Shown: positions 8,375 to 18,416, counted from the first letter of the stretch. The stretch: 64,000 nucleotides of DNA from CAZPUI01 sp964415525 (GCA_964415525.1 CAYQAS010000003.1:1-64000), one strand, 5' to 3'. Notes: generated by a model from the sequence alone, not told the origin. Made by a program: numbers and translations.

Positions 8375-11300
8375 ATGCGCCTGCTGAGTTCGCTTGCCCT
8401 GTTGCTGGTGGTGCCGGTCCTGGCTCAGCCTGTCAAACCCAAAGCCGGTGCGGTCGACATCGCCCGTCCCAAATCGGCACTGGATGCCCTGGGGGACCTG
8501 CCGCTGCGCAACATCGGTCCCGCCGTGACCTCGGGCCGAATTGCCGACCTCGCCGTGGACCCCCGCAACAAGGCGGTCTGGTACGCCGCCGTGGCCTCAG
8601 GCGGTGTGTTCAAGACCGTGAACGCGGGCACTACGTGGACGCCCCTCTTCGACAAGGAGGGCAGCTCCTCCATCGGCTGCGTGACCGTGGATCCGAACCG
8701 CCCCGACACGGTGTGGGTGGGCAGCGGCGAGAATAACGCCCAACGTTCCGTGGGCTGCGGCGACGGCCTCTACAAGAGCCTCGACGGGGGCAAGAGCTGG
8801 ACGAACGTGGGGCTGAAGGACAGCGAGCACCTCGGCAAAGTGGTCATCGATCCGCGCAACAGCGACGTGGTGTTCGTGGCGGCCCAGGGTCCGCTGTGGC
8901 GATCCGGGGGCGAGCGTGGGCTCTACAAGACGACGGATGGAGGCAAGACCTGGAAGGCCATCCTGACGGGGGATGCCCACACGGGCGTGACGGACGTCGT
9001 GATGGATCCGAAGCAGCCTGACGTGCTCTTCGCCGCCACGCACCAGCGAGAGCGCCATGTCTGGGGCATCGTGCATGGAGGGCCCGGCAGCGCGCTTTGG
9101 AAGAGCACCGACGGTGGCGCCACGTGGCGGAAACTCAGCAGTGGTCTACCGAAGGAAGATCTCGGCCGCATTGGCCTTGCCCTCTGCCCGCATCGCCCCG
9201 GTGTCTTGTTCGCCACCGTGGAAGCGGCGAACAAGACCGGCGGCTTCTTCCGCTCCCTGGACGGCGGCGAGACCTGGGAGCGGCGCAGCGAGTGGGTCTC
9301 CGGCAGTGCGCAGTACTACCAGAAGCTCTACACCGATCCGAATGTGGCGGACCGCATCTACGCCATGGACGTCTGGCTCCAGGTCTCGGAGGACGGCGGC
9401 AAGACCTGGAAGCGAGCTGGGGAGCGACACAAGCACGTGGACAATCACGCCCTCTGGATCGATCCGGCGAATTCCGACCACGTGGTGAACGGCAATGACG
9501 GTGGCGTCTACGAGAGCTGGGACCGCTGCGCCACCTGGCAGTACAAGAGCAACCTGCCCATCACCCAGTTCTACCGCGTGGCGGTGGATCACGCGCGGCC
9601 CTTCTATCACGTCTATGGCGGCACCCAGGACAACTACAGCCTGGGCGGGCCGAGCCGGACGCGGGAGCTCCATGGCGCTACCAACGCCGACTGGATCGTC
9701 ACCCAGGGGGGCGACGGCTTCTGGCAGGCCTGCGACCCCGAGGACCCAAACACGATCTACTCGGAGAGCCAGCACGGCGGCCTCGTGCGCTTCGATCGCC
9801 GCACCGGCGAGAAGGTCTCCATCCAGCCTCAGTCGGCTCCCGGCGAGCCCGCCCTGCGCTGGAACTGGGATGCGCCGGTTCTTGTGAGCCCGCACCACAG
9901 CAAGCGGCTCTACTTCGCCGCCAACAAGCTCTTCCGTTCCGACGACCGCGGGGATAGCTGGAAGGCCGTGAGCCCAGACCTCACACGGCAGTTGGACCGC
10001 AACGGCTTCAAGGTCATGGGGAAGGTCTGGGGGGTGGATGCCATCGCCCGGAACGTCAGCACGAGCTTCTACGGCAACCTGGTGAGCCTGTCCGAGAGCC
10101 CGAAGGTGGAAGGTCTTCTCTACGCCGGAACCGACGATGGCCTGGTGCAGGTGAGCGAGGATGGCGGCGGCGCCTGGCGCAAGGTGGAGGCCTTTCCCGG
10201 CGTTCCGGCGCGCACCTACGTGAGTTGCCTCGCCGCCAGCCCCCACGATGCGAACACCGTTTACGCTGCCTTCAACAATCACAAGGACGGGGACTTCAGA
10301 CCCTACGCCCTGCGCAGCCGGGACCGGGGTCGCACCTGGGAATCCCTCGCCGCGAACCTGCCCGACCGGGGCAGCGTGCACGTGCTCAAGGAGGATCCGG
10401 CCCGCGCTGGGTTGCTCTATGCGGGCACAGAATTCGGCCTCTTCTTCAGCCTGGATGCGGGCACCACTTGGACCAAGTTCCGCAAGCTGCCGAACATCCC
10501 GGTTAAGGACCTGGTGGTGCATCCGCGCGAGGGCGATCTGGTGGTGGCCACCTTCGGGCGCGGGTTCTACATCCTGGATGACCTCACACCCCTGCGGGAG
10601 GCGGCGGAGGCGCAGGCGACGAAGCCCGCGCACCTCTTCGGCCTGCGCCCCGCCCTGGCGTACCAGGTGGCTTCGCCCCTGGGTGGCCCCGGCAAGAGCT
10701 TCCAGGGCGAGCTGCTCTACACCGCCGACAACCCGCCCTTCGGCGCGGTGTTCACCTATCTGGTGAAGGCGGAGCCCAAGAGCCTCAAGAAACAGCGGCA
10801 GGCGGCTGAAAAGGAGGCGGAGAAGGCGGGACGCGAAGTCGTTATTCCCGACTTCGACGCCCTCACTGCCGAGGAACGCGAGATCGCCCCCGCGGCCTTC
10901 CTCACGATCACGGATGCTAGCGGCAAGGTGATCGCCCGCCAGCAGGGGCCCGTGAGTCAGGGGCTCCACCGGGTGGCCTGGAATCTGCGTCAGCCCGCGC
11001 CGAATCCCGTGGACCTCAAGCCCGAGGGTGAGCGGGATCCCTGGGACTACGGCCCACGCGGCCCCCTGGCCGGGCCCGGCGTATACAGGGCCAGCCTGAG
11101 TTTCCGAGTGGATGGGGTCCTGAAGGAGGTTGCCGGTCCCGTGAGCTTCGAGGTGAAGGCCCTAGACGAAGGGCGCCCCTGGTCCGAACGGGCCACCTTC
11201 GAGCGCCAGGCACAGGTCGTTCTGCAGGATATCGGCGCCGCGGGGAAGCAGCTTGCGGAGGCCCAGAGCCGTCTGGATCACATACGCAAGGCGATCACTG

Positions 11301-11629
11301 ATTGGCCCGCGGCGGATGCCAGCCTTCTGGCCAAGGTCCGCATCCTCGACCATGTCCTCAAGGATCTGGGACGGGACCTGAACGGAGATCGGGTGCGCAG
11401 CAGCCGCATGGTGCCTACCCCGCCGAGCCTCGCGAGCCGCGCCCGGGAAGGCGCTACCGCCACCTGGGGCACCACCCAGAAGCCGACGGCCACGGAGGTT
11501 CAGGACCTCACCTGGGCGGGAGAGGGCCTCAAGATTTGGCGAGTGGCGTTCGGGAAGGCGCTTCAGGATCTGAAGGGGCTGGAGCAGGCCCTGGATGGGG
11601 TTGGAGCGCCCCATACACCGGGACGCTAA
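8375..11629 (+). CDS. Exported BNR/sortilin-like beta-propeller protein
   Basis: A 1084-residue exported protein with signal peptide MRLLSSLALLLVVPVLAQ. Much of the first 730 residues is made of BNR/Asp-box repeats ('GLYKSLDGGKSW', 'GLYKTTDGGKTW', 'ALWKSTDGGATW', 'VQVSEDGGGAW'), the pattern of VPS10/sortilin-type ten-bladed propellers. The C-terminal third has an Ig-like segment and a helical, lysine-rich stretch around residues 800-830. Acidobacteria often have several copies of this family, and annotations such as 'glycosyl hydrolase' are usually unsupported. I see no catalytic motif, and binding of peptides or polymers is the more likely role. ATG 8375 is chosen because it begins the signal peptide. 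Confidence 0.87.
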   Translation: MRLLSSLALLLVVPVLAQPVKPKAGAVDIARPKSALDALGDLPLRNIGPAVTSGRIADLAVDPRNKAVWYAAVASGGVFKTVNAGTTWTPLFDKEGSSSIGCVTVDPNRPDTVWVGSGENNAQRSVGCGDGLYKSLDGGKSWTNVGLKDSEHLGKVVIDPRNSDVVFVAAQGPLWRSGGERGLYKTTDGGKTWKAILTGDAHTGVTDVVMDPKQPDVLFAATHQRERHVWGIVHGGPGSALWKSTDGGATWRKLSSGLPKEDLGRIGLALCPHRPGVLFATVEAANKTGGFFRSLDGGETWERRSEWVSGSAQYYQKLYTDPNVADRIYAMDVWLQVSEDGGKTWKRAGERHKHVDNHALWIDPANSDHVVNGNDGGVYESWDRCATWQYKSNLPITQFYRVAVDHARPFYHVYGGTQDNYSLGGPSRTRELHGATNADWIVTQGGDGFWQACDPEDPNTIYSESQHGGLVRFDRRTGEKVSIQPQSAPGEPALRWNWDAPVLVSPHHSKRLYFAANKLFRSDDRGDSWKAVSPDLTRQLDRNGFKVMGKVWGVDAIARNVSTSFYGNLVSLSESPKVEGLLYAGTDDGLVQVSEDGGGAWRKVEAFPGVPARTYVSCLAASPHDANTVYAAFNNHKDGDFRPYALRSRDRGRTWESLAANLPDRGSVHVLKEDPARAGLLYAGTEFGLFFSLDAGTTWTKFRKLPNIPVKDLVVHPREGDLVVATFGRGFYILDDLTPLREAAEAQATKPAHLFGLRPALAYQVASPLGGPGKSFQGELLYTADNPPFGAVFTYLVKAEPKSLKKQRQAAEKEAEKAGREVVIPDFDALTAEEREIAPAAFLTITDASGKVIARQQGPVSQGLHRVAWNLRQPAPNPVDLKPEGERDPWDYGPRGPLAGPGVYRASLSFRVDGVLKEVAGPVSFEVKALDEGRPWSERATFERQAQVVLQDIGAAGKQLAEAQSRLDHIRKAITDWPAADASLLAKVRILDHVLKDLGRDLNGDRVRSSRMVPTPPSLASRAREGATATWGTTQKPTATEVQDLTWAGEGLKIWRVAFGKALQDLKGLEQALDGVGAPHTPGR

Positions 11630-12052
11630 ATTAAATATACATACATCCGGCGATGAGCGGATTCAGGCTCTCCTTGGGGCGCCAGTCCTTGAGATTCATG
11701 GGAGATGGGGGAAGGGATCCATGGCTTGCGTTTGTTTTGTCATTGAGCGCTGGCCAAGATTTGCGAAGCCAAGCCACGTAACGTGACGACTGTGAAAAAG
11801 GATGGTTATATGAGGCTGCTGGCAGACGAGGCTGTCTATTAGCTGTTTCGCGATGTGAAGCTCGTCGCTAAGCTCTGATACAGAGTTGTGGCAATTCTCG
11901 CTTTCTTGGACAGTTCTCCCGCCCGTGGCGCCTGGAGACCTCTGGATTTAAGCCTTGGTGGGCTTTGAACCTGGGGGTCTCAGCCGCTGCAACTGAAAGT
12001 CGTTTTGCTTCACCCCGCTCCGTCCTTAATTTCATTCTTTTCAGGAGGATCC
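11630..12052. other. AT-richer intergenic region upstream of the M4 protease
   Basis: These 423 bases are visibly less GC-rich than their surroundings, beginning with an A/T-rich stretch just after the propeller gene stop. A small hairpin AAGCC/GGCTT occurs around 11949-11965. The last 15 bases hold a strong AGGAGG ribosome-binding site for the protease. No riboswitch family, tRNA or convincing coding frame was recognised. It probably contains the promoter of the protease-lipoprotein unit. Confidence 0.4.
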
Positions 12053-14842
12053 ATGCCCCCCCGAACCCGATCGTGTCTGGCGACTGTCACCTGTTTGTTG
12101 GTGGCCGGCGTCCTTTCTGGACAGGCCCCGACTCAGCCACTGAGTCGACAGGCTCAGGCCCAGCTCCGGCAGACGGAGTCTCTGCGTGTCCAACAGGCGG
12201 AAGCGCATCTGTCGAATCGCCTCTCTGAACTCAATCTTGGCCGTGGGGTGCAGCTCCAGCGCACCGCCGCCCATACCGACGAACTCGGCATGGTGCACAC
12301 CCGTTTCCAGCCCCGCGTCGGTGGGGTGAAAGTCTGGGGTGCCCAGGTCGTCACCCACCAGACCCTGGCGGGCACCTTCCAGGAAGAGACCGTGAGTGCG
12401 CCTCACGTGGGGGAGGTCTCGATCACTCCCACCCTGGAGCATGCGGAGGCTCTGGCCATCGCGGCCAAGCAGCTGGCTCCCAAGGGCACGTTTGCTTTGC
12501 CGCCCCAGGCAGAGCTGGTGCTCTATCCCCAGACCGGGAATGTGGAGACCCGGATCTTCAGCCAGCCGGGCGAGGAGTTGAACGCGCTCGAGTACCGCCG
12601 CTTCACGGGCGGCCATGTGCTCGCGTATCACGTGCATACCGAGCTCGAAAACAATCTGGATGGCGTGCGCCAGCAGGACTACATCATCCAGGCCCACACC
12701 GGCGAGGTGCTCAAGACCTGGGACAGCCTGCAGCACTTCGCCCCTCCTCCACTCACCCCGGCCACGGGCACGGGCAAGAGCGCCTTCAATGGCGTGGATG
12801 GGGCGCCCGGGGACGTGACGATCAACACGGCCTTTGATGGCACCACCTATTCCCTCATCGATCTGGTTCGACCGGTCAAGGCGCACCCTCTCTATGGCTT
12901 TACCGGAAACCAAGTCAGTCGGATGACCTCAGGTGCGGGCCAACTCTATACAGATGCTGACAACATCTGGGGCGACGGCGCGAACTACAGCGGTCCCGAT
13001 CCCATGAGCACGAATGGCCAGACCGCGGCGGTGGACGGCGCCTATGGCACCCAGGTGACCTGGGACTTCTACAAGAACATCTTCAACCGCAACGGCATCG
13101 ACAATCAGGGCAGCGCGGTGCTGACCCGGGTCCATGCTGCGACTGCAGCCGACAATGCTTTCTGGAACGCGTCCTGCTTCTGCATGACCTACGGCGATGT
13201 GACGAGCGGTCCCCAGACCGGGCGCGCCATGACGGCCCTGGATGTGGCGGGCCATGAGATCAGCCATGGCGTGAACTCGTTTTCGGCCGGTCTGATCTAC
13301 TCCGATGAGAGCGGCGGGCCCAACGAGGCCAACTCCGACATCCTCGGCAAGATGGTGGAGATCTACACCCGCGCGGCGAATGCGACCGGCAGCACCATCC
13401 CGGATATCGCCAACGCCTTCACGACACCCACGGGCACGAACGGGGTCACCTGGAACATCGGCATGCAGTTGGGCAGCGTGATGCGGTCCATGTACAAGCC
13501 CAGCCTGGTGAGCGGCAACCTGGATGCCTGGTCCTGGAGCATGGGGGCCACGACGGATGTCCACTACACCAGTGGACCCGCCAACCGCATGTTCTATTTC
13601 CTGTCCGCGGGCGCGGTGGCTGGCAACACGACCTACGGGACGACCATGCTGCCGGACGGCATGACCGGCATCGGCACCGACAAGGCGGCGAGGATCTGGT
13701 ACCGCGCGCTCACGAACTATTTCGGGCCCATGACGAACTACGCCGAGGCTCGGGAGAGCTGCATCCGCGCCGCCACAGATCTCTATGGCGCGGGCGGCAC
13801 CGAGGTCATCGCGGTGCACAACGCCTTTGCGGGCATCAATGTGGGCGTCTACAGCGCCACTCCGGATCTCGCGGCTCCCACGGTCACCAATGTCTCCGTG
13901 ACGGGCACCAGCGGCGTGATCTCGCTTGGCTTCACCCTGGCGGACAATGTCGCCGTGACTCAGTTCGAGACCTGGATCGACGGACTCCGGGTGGGCGGTC
14001 CCTACACCATCTCGTCCGGTTCTTGGAATTCCAACCTGCTCAGCAACGAGCTGTCGAACGGGTCGCATGAGCTTGTTATTAAGACCTACGATGCCGCGGG
14101 CAACCTCGGGGCATCCGCACCCCTGAGTTTCACCGTCACGAACGACACCCAGCAGCTGCTGGTCAATCGGTCGTACGAGAGCGGTGACTACGCCAACTTC
14201 GGTCAGTTGAACTATGCAGGCAGTGGGTGGAACAAGCAGCCCTACATCCAGGCAAACTACAAGTACGCCCGGACGGGGAACTACAGCCTCTGCCCCAGCG
14301 GTTGGGCGGCCAACTTCAATTTCCAGGTGAACTACAACCACCCCAGCAATGACAACCTCTTCGTCGTTCCTGAAAATACCCCGGGCGCGTCTCTGAGCTT
14401 CTCGGTGCTCCAGCGGGGCACCAACGTCGCCAACAAGGCCCTGCTGGAAGTGCTGCTTCTTGACGCTGCATGGAACCCGGTGGCCTACCTGGACATCATG
14501 AACGATCCGGCGCTGAACAATGCGATCACGCAGTATTCGATGCCGATTCCGGAGGCGGCCAAGGGGCAGCGGCTCCGCCTGGTCTGGTGGGTGGAGCACC
14601 TCGGAACCACGTCGCCGTCGGTGCAGTACTCCCTGTTCAATGTGGACGATGTCGCCCTGACGGTGCCCACGAGCCTCAAGACCCCCGTCGGTGGGGCTTG
14701 GTCCGTGTTCGATCTGGCGAAGCTGGCTTCGGGCCTGGGCAAGACGGCCCTGAGCACGGGCTGGAGCGCCACCATGGACCTCAACAAGGACGGGCGCGTC
14801 GATGAGAACGATGTCGCGCTGATGCTGAATCAGGTGAACTAA
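12053..14842 (+). CDS. Secreted M4 (thermolysin-family) metalloprotease with dockerin-like C-terminus
   Basis: The zinc motif HEISH is at residues 401-405 and the third ligand Glu425 is in NEANSD, the exact 24-residue spacing of thermolysin. N-terminal to this are a signal peptide (MPPRTRSCLATVTCLLVAG), an FTP-type propeptide and a PepSY-like region. After the catalytic domain (to about residue 600) come an Ig/Big-like domain, a jelly-roll-like domain, and a C-terminal segment DLNKDGRVDENDVALMLNQV that resembles one EF-hand-like half of a type I dockerin, preceded by a looser copy. The ATG follows an AGGAGG site. The next gene, a lipoprotein, starts one base after the stop, implying joint expression and possibly surface retention of the protease. 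Confidence 0.93.
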   Translation: MPPRTRSCLATVTCLLVAGVLSGQAPTQPLSRQAQAQLRQTESLRVQQAEAHLSNRLSELNLGRGVQLQRTAAHTDELGMVHTRFQPRVGGVKVWGAQVVTHQTLAGTFQEETVSAPHVGEVSITPTLEHAEALAIAAKQLAPKGTFALPPQAELVLYPQTGNVETRIFSQPGEELNALEYRRFTGGHVLAYHVHTELENNLDGVRQQDYIIQAHTGEVLKTWDSLQHFAPPPLTPATGTGKSAFNGVDGAPGDVTINTAFDGTTYSLIDLVRPVKAHPLYGFTGNQVSRMTSGAGQLYTDADNIWGDGANYSGPDPMSTNGQTAAVDGAYGTQVTWDFYKNIFNRNGIDNQGSAVLTRVHAATAADNAFWNASCFCMTYGDVTSGPQTGRAMTALDVAGHEISHGVNSFSAGLIYSDESGGPNEANSDILGKMVEIYTRAANATGSTIPDIANAFTTPTGTNGVTWNIGMQLGSVMRSMYKPSLVSGNLDAWSWSMGATTDVHYTSGPANRMFYFLSAGAVAGNTTYGTTMLPDGMTGIGTDKAARIWYRALTNYFGPMTNYAEARESCIRAATDLYGAGGTEVIAVHNAFAGINVGVYSATPDLAAPTVTNVSVTGTSGVISLGFTLADNVAVTQFETWIDGLRVGGPYTISSGSWNSNLLSNELSNGSHELVIKTYDAAGNLGASAPLSFTVTNDTQQLLVNRSYESGDYANFGQLNYAGSGWNKQPYIQANYKYARTGNYSLCPSGWAANFNFQVNYNHPSNDNLFVVPENTPGASLSFSVLQRGTNVANKALLEVLLLDAAWNPVAYLDIMNDPALNNAITQYSMPIPEAAKGQRLRLVWWVEHLGTTSPSVQYSLFNVDDVALTVPTSLKTPVGGAWSVFDLAKLASGLGKTALSTGWSATMDLNKDGRVDENDVALMLNQVN

Positions 14843-14843
14843 G

Positions 14844-17063
14844 ATGAGCCGCCTTCGATTGCTCCCCTTTGCCGTTCCTGCGGCCGTGATGGTTCTGACC
14901 CTCGGCTGCGGCGGCAAGAAGTCCGACGCCCCCCTGGTCGCCCCGACCATTTCCGCACTCACCGCCTCGCCCACGTCTGTAGACTTCGGCGCGAAGGTGG
15001 TCCTCTCCTGGACGGCCTCCGGGGCGGACCAGCTGAACATCGTCCCGGGCGTCGGCTCGGTGACCGGCAAGACCAGTGTGGAGGTCACTCCCACCGCCAC
15101 CACGACCTATGTCCTGACGGCCACCAACGCCCAGGGCATGGCCACCTCCAGCACGCTGGTGACGCTGAACAAGCCCGCCGTGACCTCCTTCACGCCCTCT
15201 GCCTCCAGCATCGAGGCGGGCGGCAAGGCCACGCTGCGCTGGGATGCCAAGGGCGGAAGTTCCGTGCGCATCGAACCCGGTGTCGGCGATGTCACCGGCA
15301 AGACCAGCGTGGACGTGAATCCCTCGGTGACGACGACCTACACCATCTACATCACGAATGCGTCCGGCGAGGTCAGCTCTCAGACCACCGTGGCGGTGAA
15401 GCCGGGTATCGCGGCCTTCACGGGTGGGGTGACCTACCCCGGCGGCAAGGCCACCCTGGCCTGGACCGCCCTGGGAGCCGAGAGCCTCGTCATCACCCCC
15501 GGTGTGGGCGATGTCACGGGCAAGACGAGCGTGGATGTCTCCCCGCTGGAGAACACCACGTACACCCTGACGGCCAAGAACAAGGCGGGTGAGACCACCC
15601 GTCAGGCCGCCGTTCAGGTGGCTGCCCCGAGCGTGACCGGTTTCGTTGCCACCCCGGAGACGGTGGAATACGGCCAGAAGACCAAGCTGACCTGGAACGT
15701 TTCGGGCGCCCAGAGTGTGAGCATCGCTCCTGGCGTGGGCGTCGTCACTGGCAAGTCCAGCATCGAACTGGTTCCCTCGGCCACGACGACCTATACCCTC
15801 ACGGCCGTCAATCCCATCGGCACCACGACGGCCACGACTCTGGTGACCGTGCCGAAGCCTGCGGTGTCCAACTTCAAGGCCACTCCCAGCACGCTGGAGG
15901 CCGGCACGACCGTCACCTTGAGCTGGGAGGCTCGCGGTGCGCGCTCGGTGAAGATCGATAACGGGATCGGCGATGTCACGGGCAAGAACAGCGTGGCCGT
16001 CATGCCCCTGAAGCCCACGACCTACACCCTGACCGCCTCCAACGATTCGGGCGATGTCACGGCCCAGGTGACCCTGGAGGTCAAGCCGGTGATCCAGTCG
16101 TTCGAGGCCACGAACTGCTTCTACGGGCAGCTTGTGACCCTCACTTGGGCGAGTCTCGGGGCGGATACGCTCACCATTTCGCCTGAAGTGGGAGACGTGA
16201 CAGGCAAGAGCAGCTTGACCTTCGCCCCCAAGGCCACCACGACCTACACCCTGACCGCCAAGAACAAGTCGGGTGAGATCACCAAGCAGGCCACGGTGAC
16301 CGTGCTCGCGCCCGAGATTACCTGGCTGAAGTGGGAGGAGCTCGCCACGGGCAAGGCCAAGCTGACGTGGGAAGTCAAGGGCGAGTCCGCGCTGGCCATG
16401 GATAACGGAGTCGGGAAGCTCACGGGCAAGACCTCCATCGAAGTGCCGCTTGGTGCGACCTATACCCTGACGGCCACCAATGGCGCCGGTTCCGTCACAA
16501 AGGCCGTCGAGACCCTGTCCCTGGCCCTGCAGTACACGAACCCCGAGAACATCGCCGCGGGTGAATTCGCCCTGGTGATCAACCCGGCGCTTTCCACCAA
16601 CGCCCATGTGGTGCTTGAACTGGTCGGACCCGCCACGGAGGTCACCGGCCGTGGTCAGGCCCTGGCCCTCCTCCTGGGCAGCGATCTGGTGACCTGGGCC
16701 AAGCCTCAGGTCAGTGCCACCGCCTTGGTGACCTGGCTGGGCAGCACCAAGCACCTCAGCCTTCCCGGCACGCCGCTGCTGATGATCCAAGAGGACAAGG
16801 GAGCGCTGCAGGCGGGCTTCTTCCACAAGCACGCCCTTCTCGGTTCGACGACGACGTTGCCGAAGCCTGAGGCCCTCAGCGCGGACGCCTACAACGCCGC
16901 CGGCAAGACGTTCCAGCTGGGCATCGATCGGAAGCTCACCGTGACGGGTCCCGTCAGCCTGACCGCCACCGGTTTCCAGTACCTGGATGCCAACCGTGTG
17001 GTGCAGCAGGGCGTTCTGCGCGTGGGCACCTTGGCGATCGTCAAGTCCAAGCCCAAGCTCTAA
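14844..17063 (+). CDS. Lipoprotein with seven Ig-like repeats
   Basis: The N-terminus is a lipoprotein signal with lipobox LTLGC (Cys22), so it is likely anchored in the outer membrane. Residues 33 to about 563 hold seven Ig-like repeats, each carrying a 'GVGDVTGKTSV' core and ending in 'TTTYTLTAxNxxG'. Repeats 1-3 are 77, 77 and 74 residues and repeats 4-6 repeat the same lengths, so a triplet has been duplicated. The last roughly 175 residues form a different, unrecognised domain containing a single tryptophan-rich stretch and no catalytic motif. It is probably a surface adhesin or scaffold. It is translationally coupled to the M4 protease upstream and followed by a strong terminator. Confidence 0.85.
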   Translation: MSRLRLLPFAVPAAVMVLTLGCGGKKSDAPLVAPTISALTASPTSVDFGAKVVLSWTASGADQLNIVPGVGSVTGKTSVEVTPTATTTYVLTATNAQGMATSSTLVTLNKPAVTSFTPSASSIEAGGKATLRWDAKGGSSVRIEPGVGDVTGKTSVDVNPSVTTTYTIYITNASGEVSSQTTVAVKPGIAAFTGGVTYPGGKATLAWTALGAESLVITPGVGDVTGKTSVDVSPLENTTYTLTAKNKAGETTRQAAVQVAAPSVTGFVATPETVEYGQKTKLTWNVSGAQSVSIAPGVGVVTGKSSIELVPSATTTYTLTAVNPIGTTTATTLVTVPKPAVSNFKATPSTLEAGTTVTLSWEARGARSVKIDNGIGDVTGKNSVAVMPLKPTTYTLTASNDSGDVTAQVTLEVKPVIQSFEATNCFYGQLVTLTWASLGADTLTISPEVGDVTGKSSLTFAPKATTTYTLTAKNKSGEITKQATVTVLAPEITWLKWEELATGKAKLTWEVKGESALAMDNGVGKLTGKTSIEVPLGATYTLTATNGAGSVTKAVETLSLALQYTNPENIAAGEFALVINPALSTNAHVVLELVGPATEVTGRGQALALLLGSDLVTWAKPQVSATALVTWLGSTKHLSLPGTPLLMIQEDKGALQAGFFHKHALLGSTTTLPKPEALSADAYNAAGKTFQLGIDRKLTVTGPVSLTATGFQYLDANRVVQQGVLRVGTLAIVKSKPKL
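14940..16307 (+). repeat. Tandem duplication of a three-Ig-domain block
   Basis: Two consecutive 684-base blocks (14940-15623 and 15624-16307) each encode three Ig-like domains of 77, 77 and 74 residues. Boundary residues correspond between blocks: domains 1 and 4 begin with AP, 2 and 5 with KPAV, and 3 and 6 with P-x-I. A seventh domain beginning APEI continues the register. The DNA copies have diverged, so this is an old duplication. Confidence 0.85.
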
Positions 17064-17086
17064 GGTCAGATCTCTGAAAAATGGAG

Positions 17087-17111
17087 AGGGCCCCGGTTTC
17101 GGGGCCCTTTT
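17087..17111 (+). terminator. Rho-independent terminator after the Ig lipoprotein gene
   Basis: A perfect 9-base stem AGGGCCCCG / CGGGGCCCT (17087-17095 with 17100-17108) with a GTTT loop is followed by T residues. It lies 24 bases after the lipoprotein stop and closes the protease-lipoprotein transcription unit. Confidence 0.9.
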
Positions 17112-17540
17112 CCGTTGGTGCCGGGCATGTCCGACGGCTTCGAGGGTGCAAGGGCGGCTCCATCCGCGTCCTCGTCGTTTCGGGCCGAACTGGTGACCGT
17201 CCACTGGAGGCACGCGTTCACGCCTAATGCGCGGTTCCGCGTTCTGATCTCCACTGCCGCCAAGCTTCCCGTGCGCCCTGAGGGGATGCCTCGGCCAGGG
17301 TGATGGAGTCGCTGGAATTGCTCCGGTAGGAGCGCCTGGGCGATCGACTCTGGAAGTGGAATCCCAAGGTGCATCGCCAACCTGCTGTTGTTTGCGGCAC
17401 TGGCGGGGGGCGGTTGGCAGGAGCGCAAGGCGGAGGCGGTTCCCGCGAAAGTCGTCGAACCCGTCTGAGGGCGGGCCGAGGTCTGTCCTTCGGGACATTG
17501 GTGGTTCGCTTTTCCTTTCCCTGGGCCGCAGAATGCCCAG
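17112..17540. other. Intergenic region, nothing convincing
   Basis: The 429 bases between the terminator and the DMT transporter gene contain no gene that I can support. One short frame ends at about 17468 with a hydrophobic stretch (IANLLLFAALAGGG), but it lacks a credible start and could be a chance frame or a remnant. Promoter elements for the transporter probably lie near the 3' end. Confidence 0.35.
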
Positions 17541-18416
17541 ATGTCCGAGCGCACACACCAGCCCGCCTTTCTCGCCCTTGCCGTGCTCGCCATGGTGGCC
17601 TGGGGCGGCTCCTGGATCACCGCTCGCTGGGCTTCCGGAAATGCGCCAGAAGTCACGGCCCTCTGGCGTTTCCTCCTGAGTGCGCTGAGCTTCCTGCCGA
17701 TTCTCTGGTGGCGGAAGGAGTCGTTTTCGGTGCCCAGGGGAACCTGGCCCTACGTCCTGCTCTCCGCGGCGGCCCTCGGGGTCTACAACCTCTGCTTCCT
17801 GGGGGGGCTCAAGACCGGGCACGGCGGCTACGGCGGCGTGCTCGTGCCGAGCCTGAACCCGCTCTTCGCCAACCTCCTGGCCTCGGTGTTCCTCAGCCAC
17901 AAGGTGGACCGCCGCACGGCGCTGGGGCTGGCCCTGGGCTTCGGTGGCGGCATCCTGCAGATCCTTGGGCCGACATTCCAGCTGCGCTCCTTCCTGCGCC
18001 CCGAGAACCTGTATTTCCTGGGGGCGGCCCTCTCTTACGCTCTGTTGACGCTGTGGACCGCCCAGGCACAGAAGCGGATCTCGGTGTTCGTCCACAGCTT
18101 CTGGGTGTCCGTGGGCTGCGCCCTTCTGCTGCTGCCCCTGGCCCTGTCGAAGCAGCCCTTCGCCATCGGCCACCTGAGTGGTCCGTTCTGGATCAACGCG
18201 GTCTATTTGGCACTCCTGGCGGGGACCTTCGGCACGACGGTCTATTTCGAGGCCGCCAAGCGCGTGGGTGGTGCCCGGGCCAGCAGCTTCAGCTTTCTGG
18301 TGCCGGTGTCGGCCCTGGTGCTGGCCTTCGTCTTTCTGGGTGAAATACCGACCTGGACCAGCATCGTGGGCGGTGCCCTCAGCATTGGAGCGGTGCTCCT
18401 GGTGCAGCGACGCTGA
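17541..18416 (+). CDS. DMT-superfamily (EamA) transporter
   Basis: A 291-residue inner-membrane protein with ten predicted hydrophobic helices arranged as two EamA repeats of five. Typical motifs include WGGSWITARW in the first helix, 'ALWRFLLSAL', and the second-repeat signature AGTFGTTVYFEAAKRVG followed by a conserved 'FSFLVPVSALVLAFVFLGE'. Members export or import amino acids, nucleobases or other small metabolites; the substrate cannot be inferred. It appears monocistronic. Confidence 0.9.
   Translation: MSERTHQPAFLALAVLAMVAWGGSWITARWASGNAPEVTALWRFLLSALSFLPILWWRKESFSVPRGTWPYVLLSAAALGVYNLCFLGGLKTGHGGYGGVLVPSLNPLFANLLASVFLSHKVDRRTALGLALGFGGGILQILGPTFQLRSFLRPENLYFLGAALSYALLTLWTAQAQKRISVFVHSFWVSVGCALLLLPLALSKQPFAIGHLSGPFWINAVYLALLAGTFGTTVYFEAAKRVGGARASSFSFLVPVSALVLAFVFLGEIPTWTSIVGGALSIGAVLLVQRR

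Noticed and set aside
17340..17470. Possible short hydrophobic peptide gene
   Set aside because: There is no convincing start codon, ribosome-binding site or homologue; it could be a decayed fragment or chance.
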